64,000 bases of DNA. It comes from Antedon mediterranea. Taxonomy: Eukaryota > Echinodermata > Crinoidea > Comatulida > Antedonidae. Both the position numbers and the translations under genes were made by a program. Every line of letters begins with the position of its first letter. Position 1 is the stretch's first letter. Location: positions 3,048,922 through 3,112,921 of the forward strand of contig NC_092678.1 in NCBI RefSeq assembly GCF_964355755.1, in the 5' to 3' direction. Below the pieces are notes generated by a model. The model was not told the DNA's origin. It ran no database searches and saw nothing but the letters and a program-made list of their open reading frames with translations. Below, piece by piece: positions 10,985 to 23,526 of the stretch.

Positions 10985-11980
10985 AAGTACATCTTTAGCC
11001 GAGGTGTCAAGTGCTTGCATAATGTAGTACTGTATTAATAATTAACCAAATTGAGACGTTCTTTCTGTCTGCTAATAGCAGATTCGACAAAAACCCATGC
11101 AGCTACTTTGTAAATAGGCCAAATAAAATATAAATTTTAACAGATATTTACTGTATTTATTAATGTATATTATTACATAGGCTTAGACAAAGTAAATAAA
11201 TCATCATTATTGTATAAAGATCCACTGCTTGAAAAATACCTATATAAAATACGAATTATTGATCTAGGCCTAGTAAACGATAATGTAAATAACGGAACAT
11301 TAAAATGTCCACGATCTGCGGGAAAATTTCTTTATATTCGACAGCGGTGCTATAAACTAATATGAATTAATATGATATTGCAGGTGAAGTTAAGCGTTGC
11401 CTCAGGCCAATATCCTCCTGCTTGTACCATTTCTTCCGGTCTACTGAAGGTCACTCGCCTGCTTTCCCGCTGTTTCGTCATCGCTTTAGCTCCTCCCATC
11501 GTATATCATCGTTTTTTGTATCGTACAATTTATACTACGGTATAATCATCACTAAGTTTTTAAGTAGCCTACACTTACTTGATTGAGTTTTCTGTGCAAT
11601 ATTTAATCTGATTCTATCAACTGTTTGTGGGTGTCCATCACAATTAATTGTGATATTTGACTTTTGTGAGTTATTCGTTATTTCATTACATATGAGTTGG
11701 ATACAACGACAAACATAAATCTTCGTATTTACTATTAACAAATCGTCGGCGAGGAATTATGTACAACCAACGAACATACAAGCTTAATTTTTGATTGGTT
11801 TTGAAACATATGGTTGTCATCTTGGTACATTCTTCATTTATAAAATAATTCATCTCACTTTGTTTGGAAGAAATTAAATTTGACTTTCTGTGTGCAATAA
11901 ACTTTGCATTTTGTGTTTTAATTGATGATTTTTGTTTACGACAAACGGCCACAGTGTTGAATAACGTCGGTTGTTTTAAG
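10985..11980. other. Intergenic / 5' region of the EFCC1-like gene
   Basis: No exon recognised. Several short open frames are present but have no protein-like pattern. The 5' UTR and promoter of the downstream gene should lie in its right-hand part. Confidence 0.5.
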
Positions 11981-14900
11981 ATGTCAAAACCTACCACTTT
12001 ACCCGCAAGGCGTTCGTCGCAATTGATTGTCAGTGAACTGTCCTATGCATACGGTAGGCCTTGCTGATGAATCTCCAGCGAATGAGGTAGTCGTCCTAGC
12101 AACTGGCATAGACCAATACATCAAGCAAATATTTCATCATCTTGATTTCAACAACACTGGCGTCATCAACAAAGACGACTTCGATATTTTGTGTAAAATA
12201 TTGAAAATAATAAAAACCCAGGACATTATTGAAAATGGTACTATTGATGTACCTTTTAAGCAGTTTCATAGTCGTTTGGTCGATCATTTCATGTCTAAAT
12301 CACAACTGAGTGAGTTTTCGCAACCAAGCCATAATTGGAGACAAAATGTAGAGATGATAAACGTTGAAGTAGATATTCCAAACAGAAATGGAATTACTGT
12401 AAAGAATATGTGTAGTGAGTGCTACCAAACTAAACCAATGTCAGAAATATATGAATCGTTACTTACTAAATTTGGATATGATCGCATTAACGACACTCCT
12501 TCTATTGTTAGCAAACATTCGCTTTTTGAGGAGCACCAAGAACTGACAGAACAGTACAGAAATATGAGCAAAGAGAACGAAGCACTGAGAGAAGTAGTGG
12601 AAGATATGCGTCTTGCTCTGCAGGCAAGTGACGCACGAACTCTTGCTCTCCAAGTTGCACTGACCAAACTAGCCCAAGGAAACGGACATGTCCAAGAAGA
12701 TACTAGGATTGGACAGTTCTCCAGATTATGTAAAGAACTTGACGAAATTAAACATACTCGTAATCAGCAGATTGAGAAAGCAGTGTTACGTCATTCACAA
12801 GAGTTGACGTCAGACCTTGCGTTGGCCAAAGTACAGATGGAAGAAACTGAAAAGAGTCGACAGACATTGATGTCAAACCAGAACACAATGCGCGTACAGC
12901 TTCAATGCGCGCGAGACGCACTGAAGATCGCTTTGACGCAAGTTAAACACCTTGAAAAAAGGTTGAAAAGCGCTGTCAGGTAAGGAAAACAAATTATTTT
13001 GGTATTATTTTGTAATAATAGAAAGAAAATTATTTCTTCTTATAATTTACAGTACTTTGAATTTAAATATAATATGTATACAGGACGTAGAATCTAAAAA
13101 AGTGCTATCAATTATATTAATGAAATGTTCATAAAATCCTATTAATAACTTTTGGATATTTTGATACACCTGTTCTCGGAATCGATATTTTCAATTATGA
13201 GCATGTGAAATTAATAATAATTTCCAAGATAAACGAAATGGGTCAAATAACAGTACAGAATTATGAATTAAGAAATCACTGGGAATCAACTTATTAACTA
13301 ATGCCAAGGATTAAAGGTCCAACACAATGCAGGGATATGTTATCATTCATACTACAATAATTTCCCGTAAGCACTCAGTACAAAGGTTATTGACCAAGCC
13401 GCCGTGCTAACACGCTGAGCAGCCGGACCCGGTGGCGAACTTCTTGTTGTTGGTTATTGAGGCTGAAGAAAACATTTGTTTTGGAAGATTATATTCGTGA
13501 AAATCAGTACATTAAGTGCTTTTGTTGTTATAACAGCTAAGAAAACGCCTCGAAAATGTGTTTTCTCAGTTGAAACTACTTTATTGAATAAGTAATTTCC
13601 AACAATCTTGCGTACTTGAGTGTTAGTGGGTCACACATGCAAAGTGAAATTTTTTAAACAATATTAGTCTATTACATATTAAATTAATTAAAGAAAGAGT
13701 TATTCGTTTCGCCTCCTCCACATTGTTTTGATTTAATGAAACACATCATACATATAATTTTCAAAGTTACCAAGCAATTTATGTTGATATCGATTTAACT
13801 AAATGTAATTTGATTACTATAGTCAATTCAATTCTTTATTTATTTCCACATACACCATCCCCACATACTTACTTTAAGATCTGCACAGATCTTTAATTGA
13901 TAAGATACTGAAAATAATAATATTTTACCATTTTCTTTAAAAAATTAATATTACATTTTATTGGAATTTATTCTTTTAGCTCAATTTCCGTTCAGACCGA
14001 CTTAAATTGTGACAGCGTTATAGAAGATGGTATTTCGTTACAATCAGGTGATTATAATAAGGGTAGTGTGGACAGTAGATTAAGTCACAGTGGTAAGTTC
14101 CTTTAAATGTATAAATTTAGAAATATCAAGGGATGGGATTGGGATGCAATCATCTCGAGAAAAAAGTACTGTCAATCATTAGCAATTTATTGATGCAAAA
14201 TCCATAGAAATATATTGAAATAGTTGTGCTAACTTGTAACAAATAACCGGAAAACAACATATTTTCCCAACTTCAGGGCTACAAACTTACAATTACTAAA
14301 TTATAACTTAGATTAATAAAACTCTAAATCATCAACAGCTCTCACACTAAGTTGGAGACTTGCCATGACACCAAACATTTAAGATTGAATTTAATAGATA
14401 GAATATGTGTTTACAACTGACTAGTGTTTCGCAATTTGATCTACCATAGATTCTCAGAAAACAACAGTGTGAAAAACAATTATCTAATTTACAAACTATT
14501 TTAACGTCGTCGACTGGTGCTCCTAGTACTTTGTAAATATTAGATTGTCAATGCCCGCTAAGTTCCAATTCCAAAACATCAGTTACAATGACGACAATAA
14601 CATGACAATCTCAAACCCCTGGTGAGAATAATTATCATGTTTGTTTTGAAATAAAATTGATATTCCTAGGAGAGGAAAATTAAAGAAAGTGAAATAAACT
14701 TCTTCTCAATAAAAAAAAAACTTGAGATCACAGGTTCATGTTAACGGGGACTGTAGGGTACACGTGTCAATCAAGTGTTTGATGACGTAATTGTGTATGT
14801 CAACAAACAAATTATGTACTAATGTTTCAGATATAATTTAACTTTTCTAAAATAAAAATTACTATGTCATTAACGTTACAATAATAAAATCCACCAACAA

Positions 14901-16017
14901 AATAGAAAATATGTATCCCACTATTACGTCATACATTTTGTAGGTCTATAAGAAAGTTTAACGTTTTGTTACATGTAGATTCTGACGAGGAGTCAATGGT
15001 GAAGTGGTCAACGAAAGAAGAGTCAATGATCGAGTGGTCAAAGAAGGAGGAGCCAATGATGAAGGAGGGGTCGATGAAGAAGTGGTCAACGAATTCTTAC
15101 GATGGCGCCAAAGTGGCGATATTAAAACAAAGAGTGATTGAATCTGAAGAAAACAGCAAGATGATCAAACAGAGATTTAAACAAGTAATGAATATTGTAT
15201 TTCATTTATTACTTAATACAGGTCTTTCCAACATGGACTTGAACGACACTTTCCACACCGTCACGTATTGATAGCTTTGATGATTACGCCACCAACTCAC
15301 TTTCTTGTTATGAATCATTACAGATGGAAACTGACCTATTGACCGAGTTAGAGCAACGGCTGCAGGAGATGGAAACTACCAATCAAGAACTACAGAAACT
15401 TAGAACGGAGCAAGTCCGACAAAATATAATAGAGACGACGTTGGCGCAAATCATACAGATACTACGAAAAATAAGAAAACTAGTAAATAAAAGACCAATA
15501 AAAGATTACTTTTCTAACTCTATTATTTTAGTTCTCTCAAAATATAATATAGTACAAAGTAGTGCAGTTTCTTCAAAGTAAAAGCATCTTTTATTGTTTA
15601 TTTTTTGTAGGGATTAGCAAAGAGAATTGTGGGTAAACTGATTTTTGAAACCATTGATTTGTGTCCAGTAACGGATCCACCAGATGAGGGTAAGAAAAGC
15701 ATGTGTGACGCTTTAAGGGATCTACCTACTCTGTTTAAACATCTCGTTTTTCATAGAAATTAGGCCTACTTTGTCTTTTACCATAAAGGTAAATTAATCT
15801 TTCAGAGGCAGATGTGAGAAATGTTGTTCATTTATTTCACAAGCAACTTCAGAATGTTGAATATCTACCAGCGATTAAAGAACCGACGTCCGTTACACCA
15901 CCAGTCCACGTGCTGAAAACAGGCGGGAATACGAAAGCTGGTGTATCAACAAATAACATAGCAACCAAATGTGTACAGATACATACCCACTTCTACACAT
16001 TTAGTCCTAAGAAATAA
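11981..16017 (+). CDS. EFCC1: EF-hand and coiled-coil protein, EFCC1-like (apparent frameshift in exon 1)
   Basis: Exons 11981-12979, 13980-14092, 14979-15184, 15324-15482, 15611-15689 and 15806-16017 join with consistent phases, about 588 aa; the vertebrate protein is close to 600 aa. The start (MSKPTTLPARRSSQLIVSEL) and the block NEVVVLATGIDQYIKQIFHH match the N-terminus of EFCC1 as I recall it, but they lie in different frames, so one base too many (or four) sits near 12053-12059. One EF-hand loop (DFNNTGVINKDD) follows, then a long coiled coil from about 12510 to 12979 and more helical, charged sequence in exons 3-4. Exon 3 has short repeats around SMxxWS. The function of EFCC1 is not established. 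Alternatively, translation may start at the internal ATG at 12045. Confidence 0.8.
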
Positions 16018-17229
16018 ACATGTTTAGTTGGGCTTATGTGTTTGTTGTTTTTGAAAAGAAGGCGAAAGTATACCTCTTTAACAATGTAGGCCCTAGTAAT
16101 CAATAAGGCTATGCCTTACATGATAGTGATTGTTATTTAATATGTTAAATTGTATTATTAGGGGCCTATACAGATATTAAATGTATGCAAAATAGAGCTA
16201 CAAAATATGAGTATCTTCAGAGCATCAAAATGTTTATTTGATAACAAACAAGTGCATTCATATATACAGGATTTCTAATTTAGCTAAATTATTTATATAT
16301 AAATCATTATTTAACATAATTTATTGTACATTATAGGCCTACTACATATAGTTTTGTTTCATTTAAAGCATATTTATTCTTCTATGAGGCACCAAGTACA
16401 AATTTATTATTTAGCTAAATTATTTATATATAAATCATTATTTAACATTTAATTTATTGTACATATACCATTTTTCATTTAAAACATTGTATGTATTTAA
16501 TTTATTCAACTTTCTTGTATTTCCAGGCCTATAATAACTTATTACAAATTATTATTTCTAAATGACAATTGGCAATTTAATTATTTATTAAACAATTATT
16601 AAGAATTAATTCTTGAACATTTTAATTATCCATAAATAATGGTGTAAATAAAAACATTGTTTCAATGAAGCATTTTATGAACGACACATTAAAATCATTT
16701 TCTATCAAGGCAGGTCATATTTTCAACGTCAAATTTGCTGGAGAACGTGGAATTGATGCAAGGTGGTATTACACAAGAGTTGTTTTGTTTGGTAATTCCA
16801 CTATTAAGAGACATTTGTTGTTTGACAGCAGCATCTAATATAAATATTTTGTAGGGAATTCAAAGACATAGATAAAGACCTAGCATCTACTGTATTGCCA
16901 ATATCATTTTATTGGAGGTACAGTAATAGTGAGGACAAGTGTAGTGAATTAATACAGAAATTTGCTATCTTTGTTTTATTTTGACGTTATCATTAAAAAG
17001 ATTTGAATTTTTCCTATGCTAGACTACTGCATATATTATAATGTATTGTATAATCTTAAATTACTATGACACAAAATAACTTGAAACATACTTCAGGTCG
17101 TAGGATGGCATACTCATTTTCGATGCTTATAGTTTAACATATGTGTTCAAATCTTGTTATTATTTATTATACAGTATACCAAAATTGGTGACAATACCTA
17201 AACTGAATTCATGACTTTTTGTATGGCAG
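16018..17229. other. AT-rich spacer with a direct repeat
   Basis: No gene. A block of about 65 bases around TTTAGCTAAATTATTTATAT occurs twice, at about 16278-16335 and 16410-16470. The rest is AT-rich with a few TAGGCCTA-type words. Confidence 0.6.
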
Positions 17230-17367
17230 ATAGTTTCAACAAGTTAGATGCATACCAAGTATTCAACCTTTTCAGAATTAAACATTCTGAAAACGGAAGC
17301 AATGATCGAGAGAAAGAAGAAACTAAGACCGTGTATTTTCTTGATTTATTGGAGTGTTTAAGTAAAG
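17230..17367 (+). pseudogene. Recurring 138-base exon-like unit, copy at 17.2 kb
   Basis: Bounded by AG at 17228-17229 and a GTAAAT donor, phase 1 on both sides, 46 codons. It reads DSFNKLDAYQVFNLFRIKHS ... FLDLLECLSKG. A copy of the same length is at 19242-19379, and shorter, damaged copies are near 18735, 22787, 28985 and 35137. A small helical domain is plausible (the ending FLDLLECL is reminiscent of death-fold helices), but I do not recognise the family. No intact host gene can be assembled around it. Confidence 0.45.
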
Positions 17368-17373
17368 GTAAAT

Positions 17374-17800
17374 ATGGTGCCACAGAATTTACCGAACCAA
17401 ACATACCTACAACCAACAGACCAGCATCTTCAGAAGACCAACCGCAAATCGCAAACCAAGTCCAACACTCCGAAACCAAACCAAACCAAGAACCAAAACA
17501 ACCCACGATGTCAGTACAACAGGAACTTATACCTCTGCCTATGTTCAACAGTGGAAGATAGAAGGAGTAGCCATACTTAAAATGGCTCTAGATAGCCTCA
17601 TTGAGGTATACCCAAACCTAACTGAAAGTACCAAGTCCTGCTTGGAAGACTGGAAGGCAACGCCAAACGACTAGCCGAAGCATTTATCCACGAACCAATA
17701 CCATACAGCAATGCAATGGGCGCATCAACAGAGAAATGCGGCCAACCGTCCCATAATAAGAAAGAGAAAATAATAAAAAAAGTAATAGATCAGTAACGCC
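17374..17800 (+). pseudogene. Decayed ORF remnant, Asn/Gln/Pro-rich then acidic helical segment
   Basis: Directly after the 138-base unit the frame runs through a Thr/Pro/Gln/Asn-rich stretch to a stop at 17559-17561. In another frame from about 17550 a protein-like stretch can be read (WKIEGVAILKMALDSLIEVY, then a region containing AEAFIHEPIPYSNAMG) with at least one stop in it. The mix suggests remains of a mobile-element or duplicated gene; the family was not recognised. Confidence 0.35.
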
Positions 17801-18729
17801 ACCAGTGTGAATTGGAGGGTTTGATCGATTCTCAGGAGATCAAGGAAAATGGAGGATATTGGGTGAGGCAAATCATTGACTTTTTAGAAACAGAGATGGC
17901 TTCATAAAAACTGCATTGAAGCACTTTCTCGTGTATAAATAAAAGCCGCAACTGGATAGCCTAGTTGAAGGCATGGATATTTTTGGAATGAAGACATTTT
18001 CAAAAACATACCCAGGTAATTTCTGCCAGTTTCCTACAATTAATTTATGACTGTCAAAATTATAGTCTCATAGTCAATAATGCTGAAAGATAAGTACAGT
18101 AGTTCAATTAAGATATTTTAAAATTATTTCTGCATGTTGATAAGTGGATAGGGTAATATCTGAGATTTTGGTGGAAGAACCCCTGAATTTTTTTTAATTT
18201 CGTTCTGTAAAAGTATAAGGAATGCTACACAACCTTAACCACATATAGGCCTAGGAAGTTAAAAAAAGAAATGAAATACCACTGAAATTTTAGAATAGGA
18301 TTTGTTTCTCTTTTAAATTTTAATTATAATGTGTCCAGTTCAAACTGTGCACGGTTTAAAATTGACAATGCTTCGACACTACAAGGCTTTTAATGTAACT
18401 ATAAAGATGAGGTGCCATTATTAACAGGGTTTAAAAAAAATATTTATTTCAGAAAAAAACTGAAAAGCAATTAAGGACTGGTAAGTCAGATGTATTACTG
18501 TTGTATGTCAAGATTAATATCCTGAAAAGTTTACAATATTGTATTATCCTGTAGATGTCTATGTTTTGATTCAATGTGGGATTATAAACTCGTTCCAGTA
18601 CCTTTTTCTAAATTTTATGGATTTATAGTAAGTAATAAACATATATTCCTATAACAGAAATGCAACAAAAAGAATACGCCAACTTGAAATTGACCAACAA
18701 GAATTTAATTATTTTCCAATAAGACTGAA

Positions 18730-18890
18730 AAGTATTCAATCTTTTCAGAATAGAATATTTTGAAAACGGAAGCAATGAATGACTGAGAGAAAGAAGAAGC
18801 TACACCCAAGTGTTTAAGTATATGTAAATATAAAAGCATTTTACAAAATTATAAAAGTATACCTTCTTTATGATTTTACGTTAAATATTT
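18730..18890 (+). repeat. Partial, decayed copy of the 138-base unit and its 3' flank
   Basis: The block from the TTCAATCTTTTCAGAATAGA word to the intron-like tail with AAGCATTTTACAAAATTATA resembles 19270-19440 and 22790-22950, but it has stops and an internal deletion. It marks an older duplication on the left side of the array. Confidence 0.5.
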
Positions 18891-19561
18891 AAACATGATT
18901 TTTTTGGGTGTTTGGCACAATTACATTTTGATTGAACAAAATGAAAAGATTTTATTTATCTTAATTGTAATAACCTTTCTAACCATTTTTTTCACTTTCA
19001 ATGCAATTCATAGCTTATCATAGATTTCTAAATTAAAGGTTTATTTTAAAAAGCCTGTGACTATTTTAAAAGAGTTATTACAGTGGTACTGGACACCATG
19101 TCCGAATATAATATAGATTTTATTACGTGAAATGTGCCGGAGGCCATTGTTATTGAAATAAAAGAAAGAAAGAATCGCAGCATTCACTACACAGTCGAGT
19201 ACAGAAGGAAGAATTTAAAATGTTAAGCTCCTTTGAAGCAGATAGTATCAAAAAGTTAGATGTATACCAAATATTCAATCTTTTCAGAATAGAATATTCT
19301 GAAAACGGAAGCAATGATCAGGAGAAAGAAGAAGCTACAGCCACGTATTTTCTTGATTTATTGGAGTGTTTAAGTAAAGGTAAATATAACAGTACTGTAT
19401 ACTACCTTCTTTGATGTTACGATAGATATTTAAACATCTCTTTGGTGGAACTTGGGATTCCCAGTTGCTGTGCATATGTATTACACCGAACGGCAGAGGA
19501 AAATAGAGACAGTTTTCGCGTTGATACTATCCAGAGTGTTCTTGATGATTGTTAAATTACG

Positions 19562-19822
19562 GTGGATAACCCAGGAAAGGAAATTAAATTGGTTACCGAG
19601 TTGAAAAGTCTTCTTGCTAAAGGTGTTTTTAGATTAACAAAACGGATTAGCAACGATCCCACTGTGATTGACTCCATACCAGACGATGAATGTGCTAAGG
19701 AAGTCAAAGGTTTAGATTTTAATAATAAAACCTTGCTGACAGAGAGGTGTACTGTACAATGGGATGTGGAATTAAATTCCTTTGGATATGAAATTAGCAA
19801 AAATGTTCGTGAACAAATTTAG
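19562..19822 (+). pseudogene. BEL/Pao-type reverse transcriptase remnant (unit A)
   Basis: A fragment of the region just after the polymerase domain of BEL/Pao retroelements. ELKSLLAKGVFRLTKRISND and AKEVKGLDFN follow the family pattern FRLTKWxSN ... KxLDL, and a VQWDVE word corresponds to the V(R/Q)W motif. The frame closes soon afterwards and the rest of the gene is missing. An old inactive copy. Confidence 0.75.
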
Positions 19823-20317
19823 ACGATAATAAAAGATTACACAGAATTGTTGTAAAGAAATCTTGTTTGCAAGTATATTAACCTGTTAGTGACATAAGTT
19901 CACAACTATATATGGTTCAAATCTACAATGGGTGGAAATGCTTTGTTGAGGAAGGCTTGAATAGGTTATACAGAGACACTCAGAAGAAAAAGAAATCAAA
20001 ATGCATTGACCTGATAACAAACTCAACTATATTTTATACGTATAAGCAGAAATGTCATAAATATCATGGAACATTGGCTGGAAAGGAGGCAGAAGTAGCT
20101 ACAGACGAGTACAAATAGAGAAAACAAAACAATTTGATTGTCTTGTATAATGGAAGGATGCAGTAAAGTTACGACCAACAACAAGAAAGTTGAGAGCTGA
20201 CAGCGATGTATTTTCTATCAGTAGTAGAGCCTTGAAAGCTTCAAGTACAGCTTCCGTGAAACTACCAAAAGGTACTACTACTACTCTACGGTTCAATAAC
20301 CGTTATTATCTACAGCC

Positions 20318-20619
20318 TGTAAGTGCCAAATCCAAGCTAGGTATACTGTGCTTGTGTTCACTGAAGGGTGTCAAGTGAACAGGTGACCAATCATATGGGT
20401 TATGCTAATGAAGGCATAGCTTGCTCGGGCTGTGGCTGGCAGTTGGATAGTTAGGCTTGTTGGGTAAGGACCTAGCAAGCACAAAAGGCTTATTTAGAAG
20501 CTTAAGCTGGCCTAGCTATAGAAGTGGTAGATGTACCAAGGCTTACTTAGAAGCCTAAAGCTTTAAAACAGTAGTAATTGATATAGTGTATAGCTATAGC
20601 TGCACATGTTATCCAGGCA
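20318..20619 (+). mobile_element. Solo LTR (302 bp)
   Basis: Starts TGTAAGTGCC and ends ATCCAGGCA. Its left flank (ATCTACAGCC) equals the left flank of the two-LTR form at 23935, and its right flank (TATCTTTG) equals the right flank of the second LTR ending at 25048. At diagnostic sites it follows the 5' LTR first (GAAGGCAT, GCACAAAAGG, AGCTTAAGC) and the 3' LTR last (CTTTAAAACAG). This is what recombination between the two LTRs would leave. Confidence 0.8.
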
Positions 20620-21358
20620 TATCTTTGTAAATCGGATCAAGTCGGAGAACAATTAAATTCCGCATTTGCAAGAAACTTGTTTGTGCAGTTATACAGCCCT
20701 ATACCATCGTGCAGTAAGGTTTACTGCAAATACCGTTCGCGATGCATGATGGGACCGAATTGGAAGCAACAACGCAACCACTTGTATAATAAAGTTTGCA
20801 TTATAATAACAAAAGCGTCTATGAACGTACTTAGGAAAAATGTATGTATTGAAAACAATATCATCGTGATTTTTAGGTACACAGGTGCCGATATACCGAT
20901 ATGCGTGATATAATCTAAAAGCAAGTTGCAAAGCGTGCTCTTGTTCGTCTGTTGGATTTGAACTGAAAGATGAGTAAGTGTCTCTTGTTTGAAATATACA
21001 AGCCGTTTAATCAATCGAACATTTAAAAGTAAATCCATAAAAAATCTGTGTAACTTTAATATTTTAAAATGTCTTAGTTACTGCTGTAACCTGTAGGCCT
21101 AATAAGTTAACATTACGTAGAAATCTTGTGTATGACAACAATAATACGGTAGTGTTTATGTTCTTTTGAATCTAACTTTACACGTGAAAAAAATTGTTTT
21201 CCTATACCATGGACGAACATTTTGACGTTTATGAGACAACGCTCTCATCAAATATAGGCCTACAGCACAAAATCTCCAAAGGAATATTCGTAAGAATGAT
21301 TAAACATACAGTAAAAAAAATAGGTTGGAAGAGACTTTCTAGTAAACGGCGATGATGG

Positions 21359-21955
21359 ACCGTCAAAAAATGGAAGCTGTGGGGAACTCATTGCGAGGCT
21401 ATTACAGATGCAAACATCGGACACACCGTCACTCTAACTAACGTTGAGATTGTGGTCTACAATGACGCTCAACAAGTCAAGTCTTTGGAACTTAGTTTTC
21501 AAAAATGTATTCAAAATCACATATTACTGTTACAGCATAATGATTTTGATTCCCTGTAGCCAATTGTTGCCAAAAGCCAAAATTCAAGATAAGTTCTATC
21601 TATATCCAGCTATTTGAGCTTTACAGCTTCTCTCACCTTCTTAAAACAATTAATATGCCTACAAGATGACAAAGAAAAACGTTTCTCTCTTTCATTTTCG
21701 TCACACAGGCTGAAAAAAGGTATCAATTGACCATCACGGCTGAGGATGAAGAAATTGATCCAGAACCGTAAGTATATAAATTCAGAAAAACATCAACATG
21801 TAAATAACTTAATCAAATAGCACAGATTTAGACAAAACAAAATTCACTTAACTTACAAAAGTTTCTTTTCTTTCCACAGAAAAATTAATCTCCTTACAGA
21901 AAAAGATGAGATGTTAGTCTGCGATGTAAATGTTTTCCAATCGTTAAACTACTGA
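21359..21955 (+). pseudogene. Three-exon gene tail, unit A (splice sites lost)
   Basis: Exon equivalents are 21359-21490, 21709-21767 and 21880-21955. The first reads KKWKLWGTHCEAITDANIGH ... TLTNVEI; the second ends EEIDPEP; the third ends NVFQSLNY and a stop. In this unit the acceptor before exon 1 is GATGG instead of GATAG, and a deletion has removed the end of exon 1 with its donor, so the tail cannot be spliced as in the other units. Exon 2 keeps the correct frame here, unlike units B and C. Family not recognised; an OB-like beta-barrel segment is only a guess. Confidence 0.5.
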
Positions 21956-22011
21956 AGAATTTACTAACATGTTGCCAATAAAATGCAAAATAGTAAAAAA
22001 TAACGAATCAA

Positions 22012-22434
22012 TTAAGTCAATTCAAATGGTTGAAAAATAAAAAAAAAACCAAAGCAACAAAAACTTGCGTAATTGTCTTTTATACCATGTGTTTTGTTGA
22101 CAGTACTTCCTTTAAAAATTATGTATTTTGTGACGGTTTCTAACTTCGAAACGGCAAGTGTTTTTCTTGAAAAGACGGCGAAAGTATACCTCTGAATAAA
22201 GTAGTAACCAATGGCTATACCTTGATGATAGTGATTGTTAATTAATATGTTAAATTTTATTTTTAACTGTTTATGTCCATTGCTGGAGTTTTTAGCTTGG
22301 CTGCTTTTAGTGTTTCTAGCATGCCATTGCTCAAAGGCACTCCAATCTGAATATTTACTTCTGCATCGCTCAATTGGTTTTGGATGTAACCCGTCCATTT
22401 TCTTAATAAGAGGCCTGCTTGGATATTTAGCCAC
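22012..22434 (-). pseudogene. Truncated copy of the unidentified minus-strand ORF (unit A)
   Basis: Matches the C-terminal two thirds of the ORF at 26654-27175 (AKYPSRPLIKKMDGLHPKPI, YSDWSAFEQWHARN). Its N-terminal part, including the ATG, is lost at the junction near 22441, and the C-terminal sequence diverges after TKYIIFKGS. Confidence 0.45.
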
Positions 22435-22449
22435 AATTACTTGTTCAAA

Positions 22450-22640
22450 TGCATGAACAAGGACATAATGAAGTTGCAGTTACAGCTGGCAAAGTGAGAG
22501 CAAGATATTGGATTATAGAAGTTCCTAAATTAGCGAAAACTGTTATATTTAGATGGTGAAATGCAGGAAAATGAATCACAAGATGGAAGATCAATTTATG
22601 GCTGATCTACCTACTGAGCTTGGACTTTATGATAATCTCA
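22450..22640 (+). pseudogene. BEL/Pao integrase zinc-finger remnant (unit B)
   Basis: MHEQGHNEVAVTAGKVRARY followed by WIIEVPKLAKTV fits the H2C2-type N-terminal zinc-binding region of BEL/Pao integrases. A stop interrupts it soon after, and a QFMADLPTELG-like stretch resumes in another frame. The catalytic core is absent. Confidence 0.7.
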
Positions 22641-23069
22641 TTTTTCTAATAAGGCACTTGAGTGATCATTGGTCAGCAAGAACATTGTAGTGATGGTCAT
22701 TCAACAGGACATATATCCATTACACCTCTCAAAAGGCAAGAAGTGTTTTATATAACATTCATTGACAATAGTGACCCTGTTATATTTAACCTTTTCAGAA
22801 TAGAATATCCTGAAAAAGAAGCAATTATCGAGAAAAGCTACAACTATATATTTTCTCGATTTATTGGAGTGTTTAAATAAAGGTAAATATAAAAGCATTT
22901 TACAAAATTATAAAGTATACCTTCTTTGATTTTACGATAGATATTTAAACATCTCTTTGGTGGAACCTGGAGTCCAAGTTGCTGTGCATGTATTATTATT
23001 ACAGAGGAAAATAGAGACAGTTTTCACGTTGATACTATCCAGAGTGTTCTGGATGATTGTTAAATTTCG

Positions 23070-23450
23070 GTGGATAAAGGTGTTTTTAGATTAACAAAAC
23101 GGATTAGCAACGATCCCACTGTGATTGACTCCATACCAGACGATGAATGTGCTAAGGAAGTCAAAGGTTTAGATTTGAATAATGAAACCTTGCTGACAGA
23201 GAGGTGTACTGTACAATGGGATGTGGAATTAAATTCCCTTGGATATGAAATTACAGATAAAGAAACCGCTTAAATGAGATGATGATTGCTTAGTCTTGTT
23301 AGTTTAATCTATGATCCACATGGATACGTTTGCCCGTTCACTTGAAGGCAAAAGTTATAGTACAAGAGCTTAAACAGAAACTTAGTTGGGATGAATCACT
23401 ACCTCTGGTTCTTCTTGAGAGTTGGCAAAAATGTTAGATGATAAAAAAAA
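23070..23450 (+). pseudogene. BEL/Pao RT remnant (unit B)
   Basis: Same fragment as at 19562 without the ELKSLLA start. VFRLTKRISNDPTVIDSIPD and the VQWDVE word are kept. After the stop at 23273 the continuation LVSLIYDPHGYVCPF, the SxVYDPxG motif that follows RT in this family, is readable in a shifted frame. Several stops follow. Confidence 0.75.
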
Positions 23451-23526
23451 GATTACACAGAATTGTTGTAAAGAAATCTTGTTAGCAAGTTATTAACCTG
23501 TTAGTGACATAAGTTCACAACTATAT

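Larger units (their letters stand above)
19150..22441 (+). repeat. Tandem array unit A (oldest, most diverged, partial)
   Basis: Contains, in order, the 138-base unit (19242-19379), a BEL/Pao RT remnant (19562), a conserved block at 19912-20317, a single LTR (20318-20619), the three-exon tail (21359-21955) and a truncated minus-strand ORF (22012-22434). At 22441-22450 sequence equivalent to 27034 jumps directly to sequence equivalent to 28650, so about 1.6 kb present between later units is missing here. Confidence 0.8.

Noticed and set aside
12053-12077. 25-base GT-AG intron restoring the EFCC1 frame
   Set aside because: Far below the size that animal spliceosomes process, and it would remove residues that align with the family; a small insertion is simpler.
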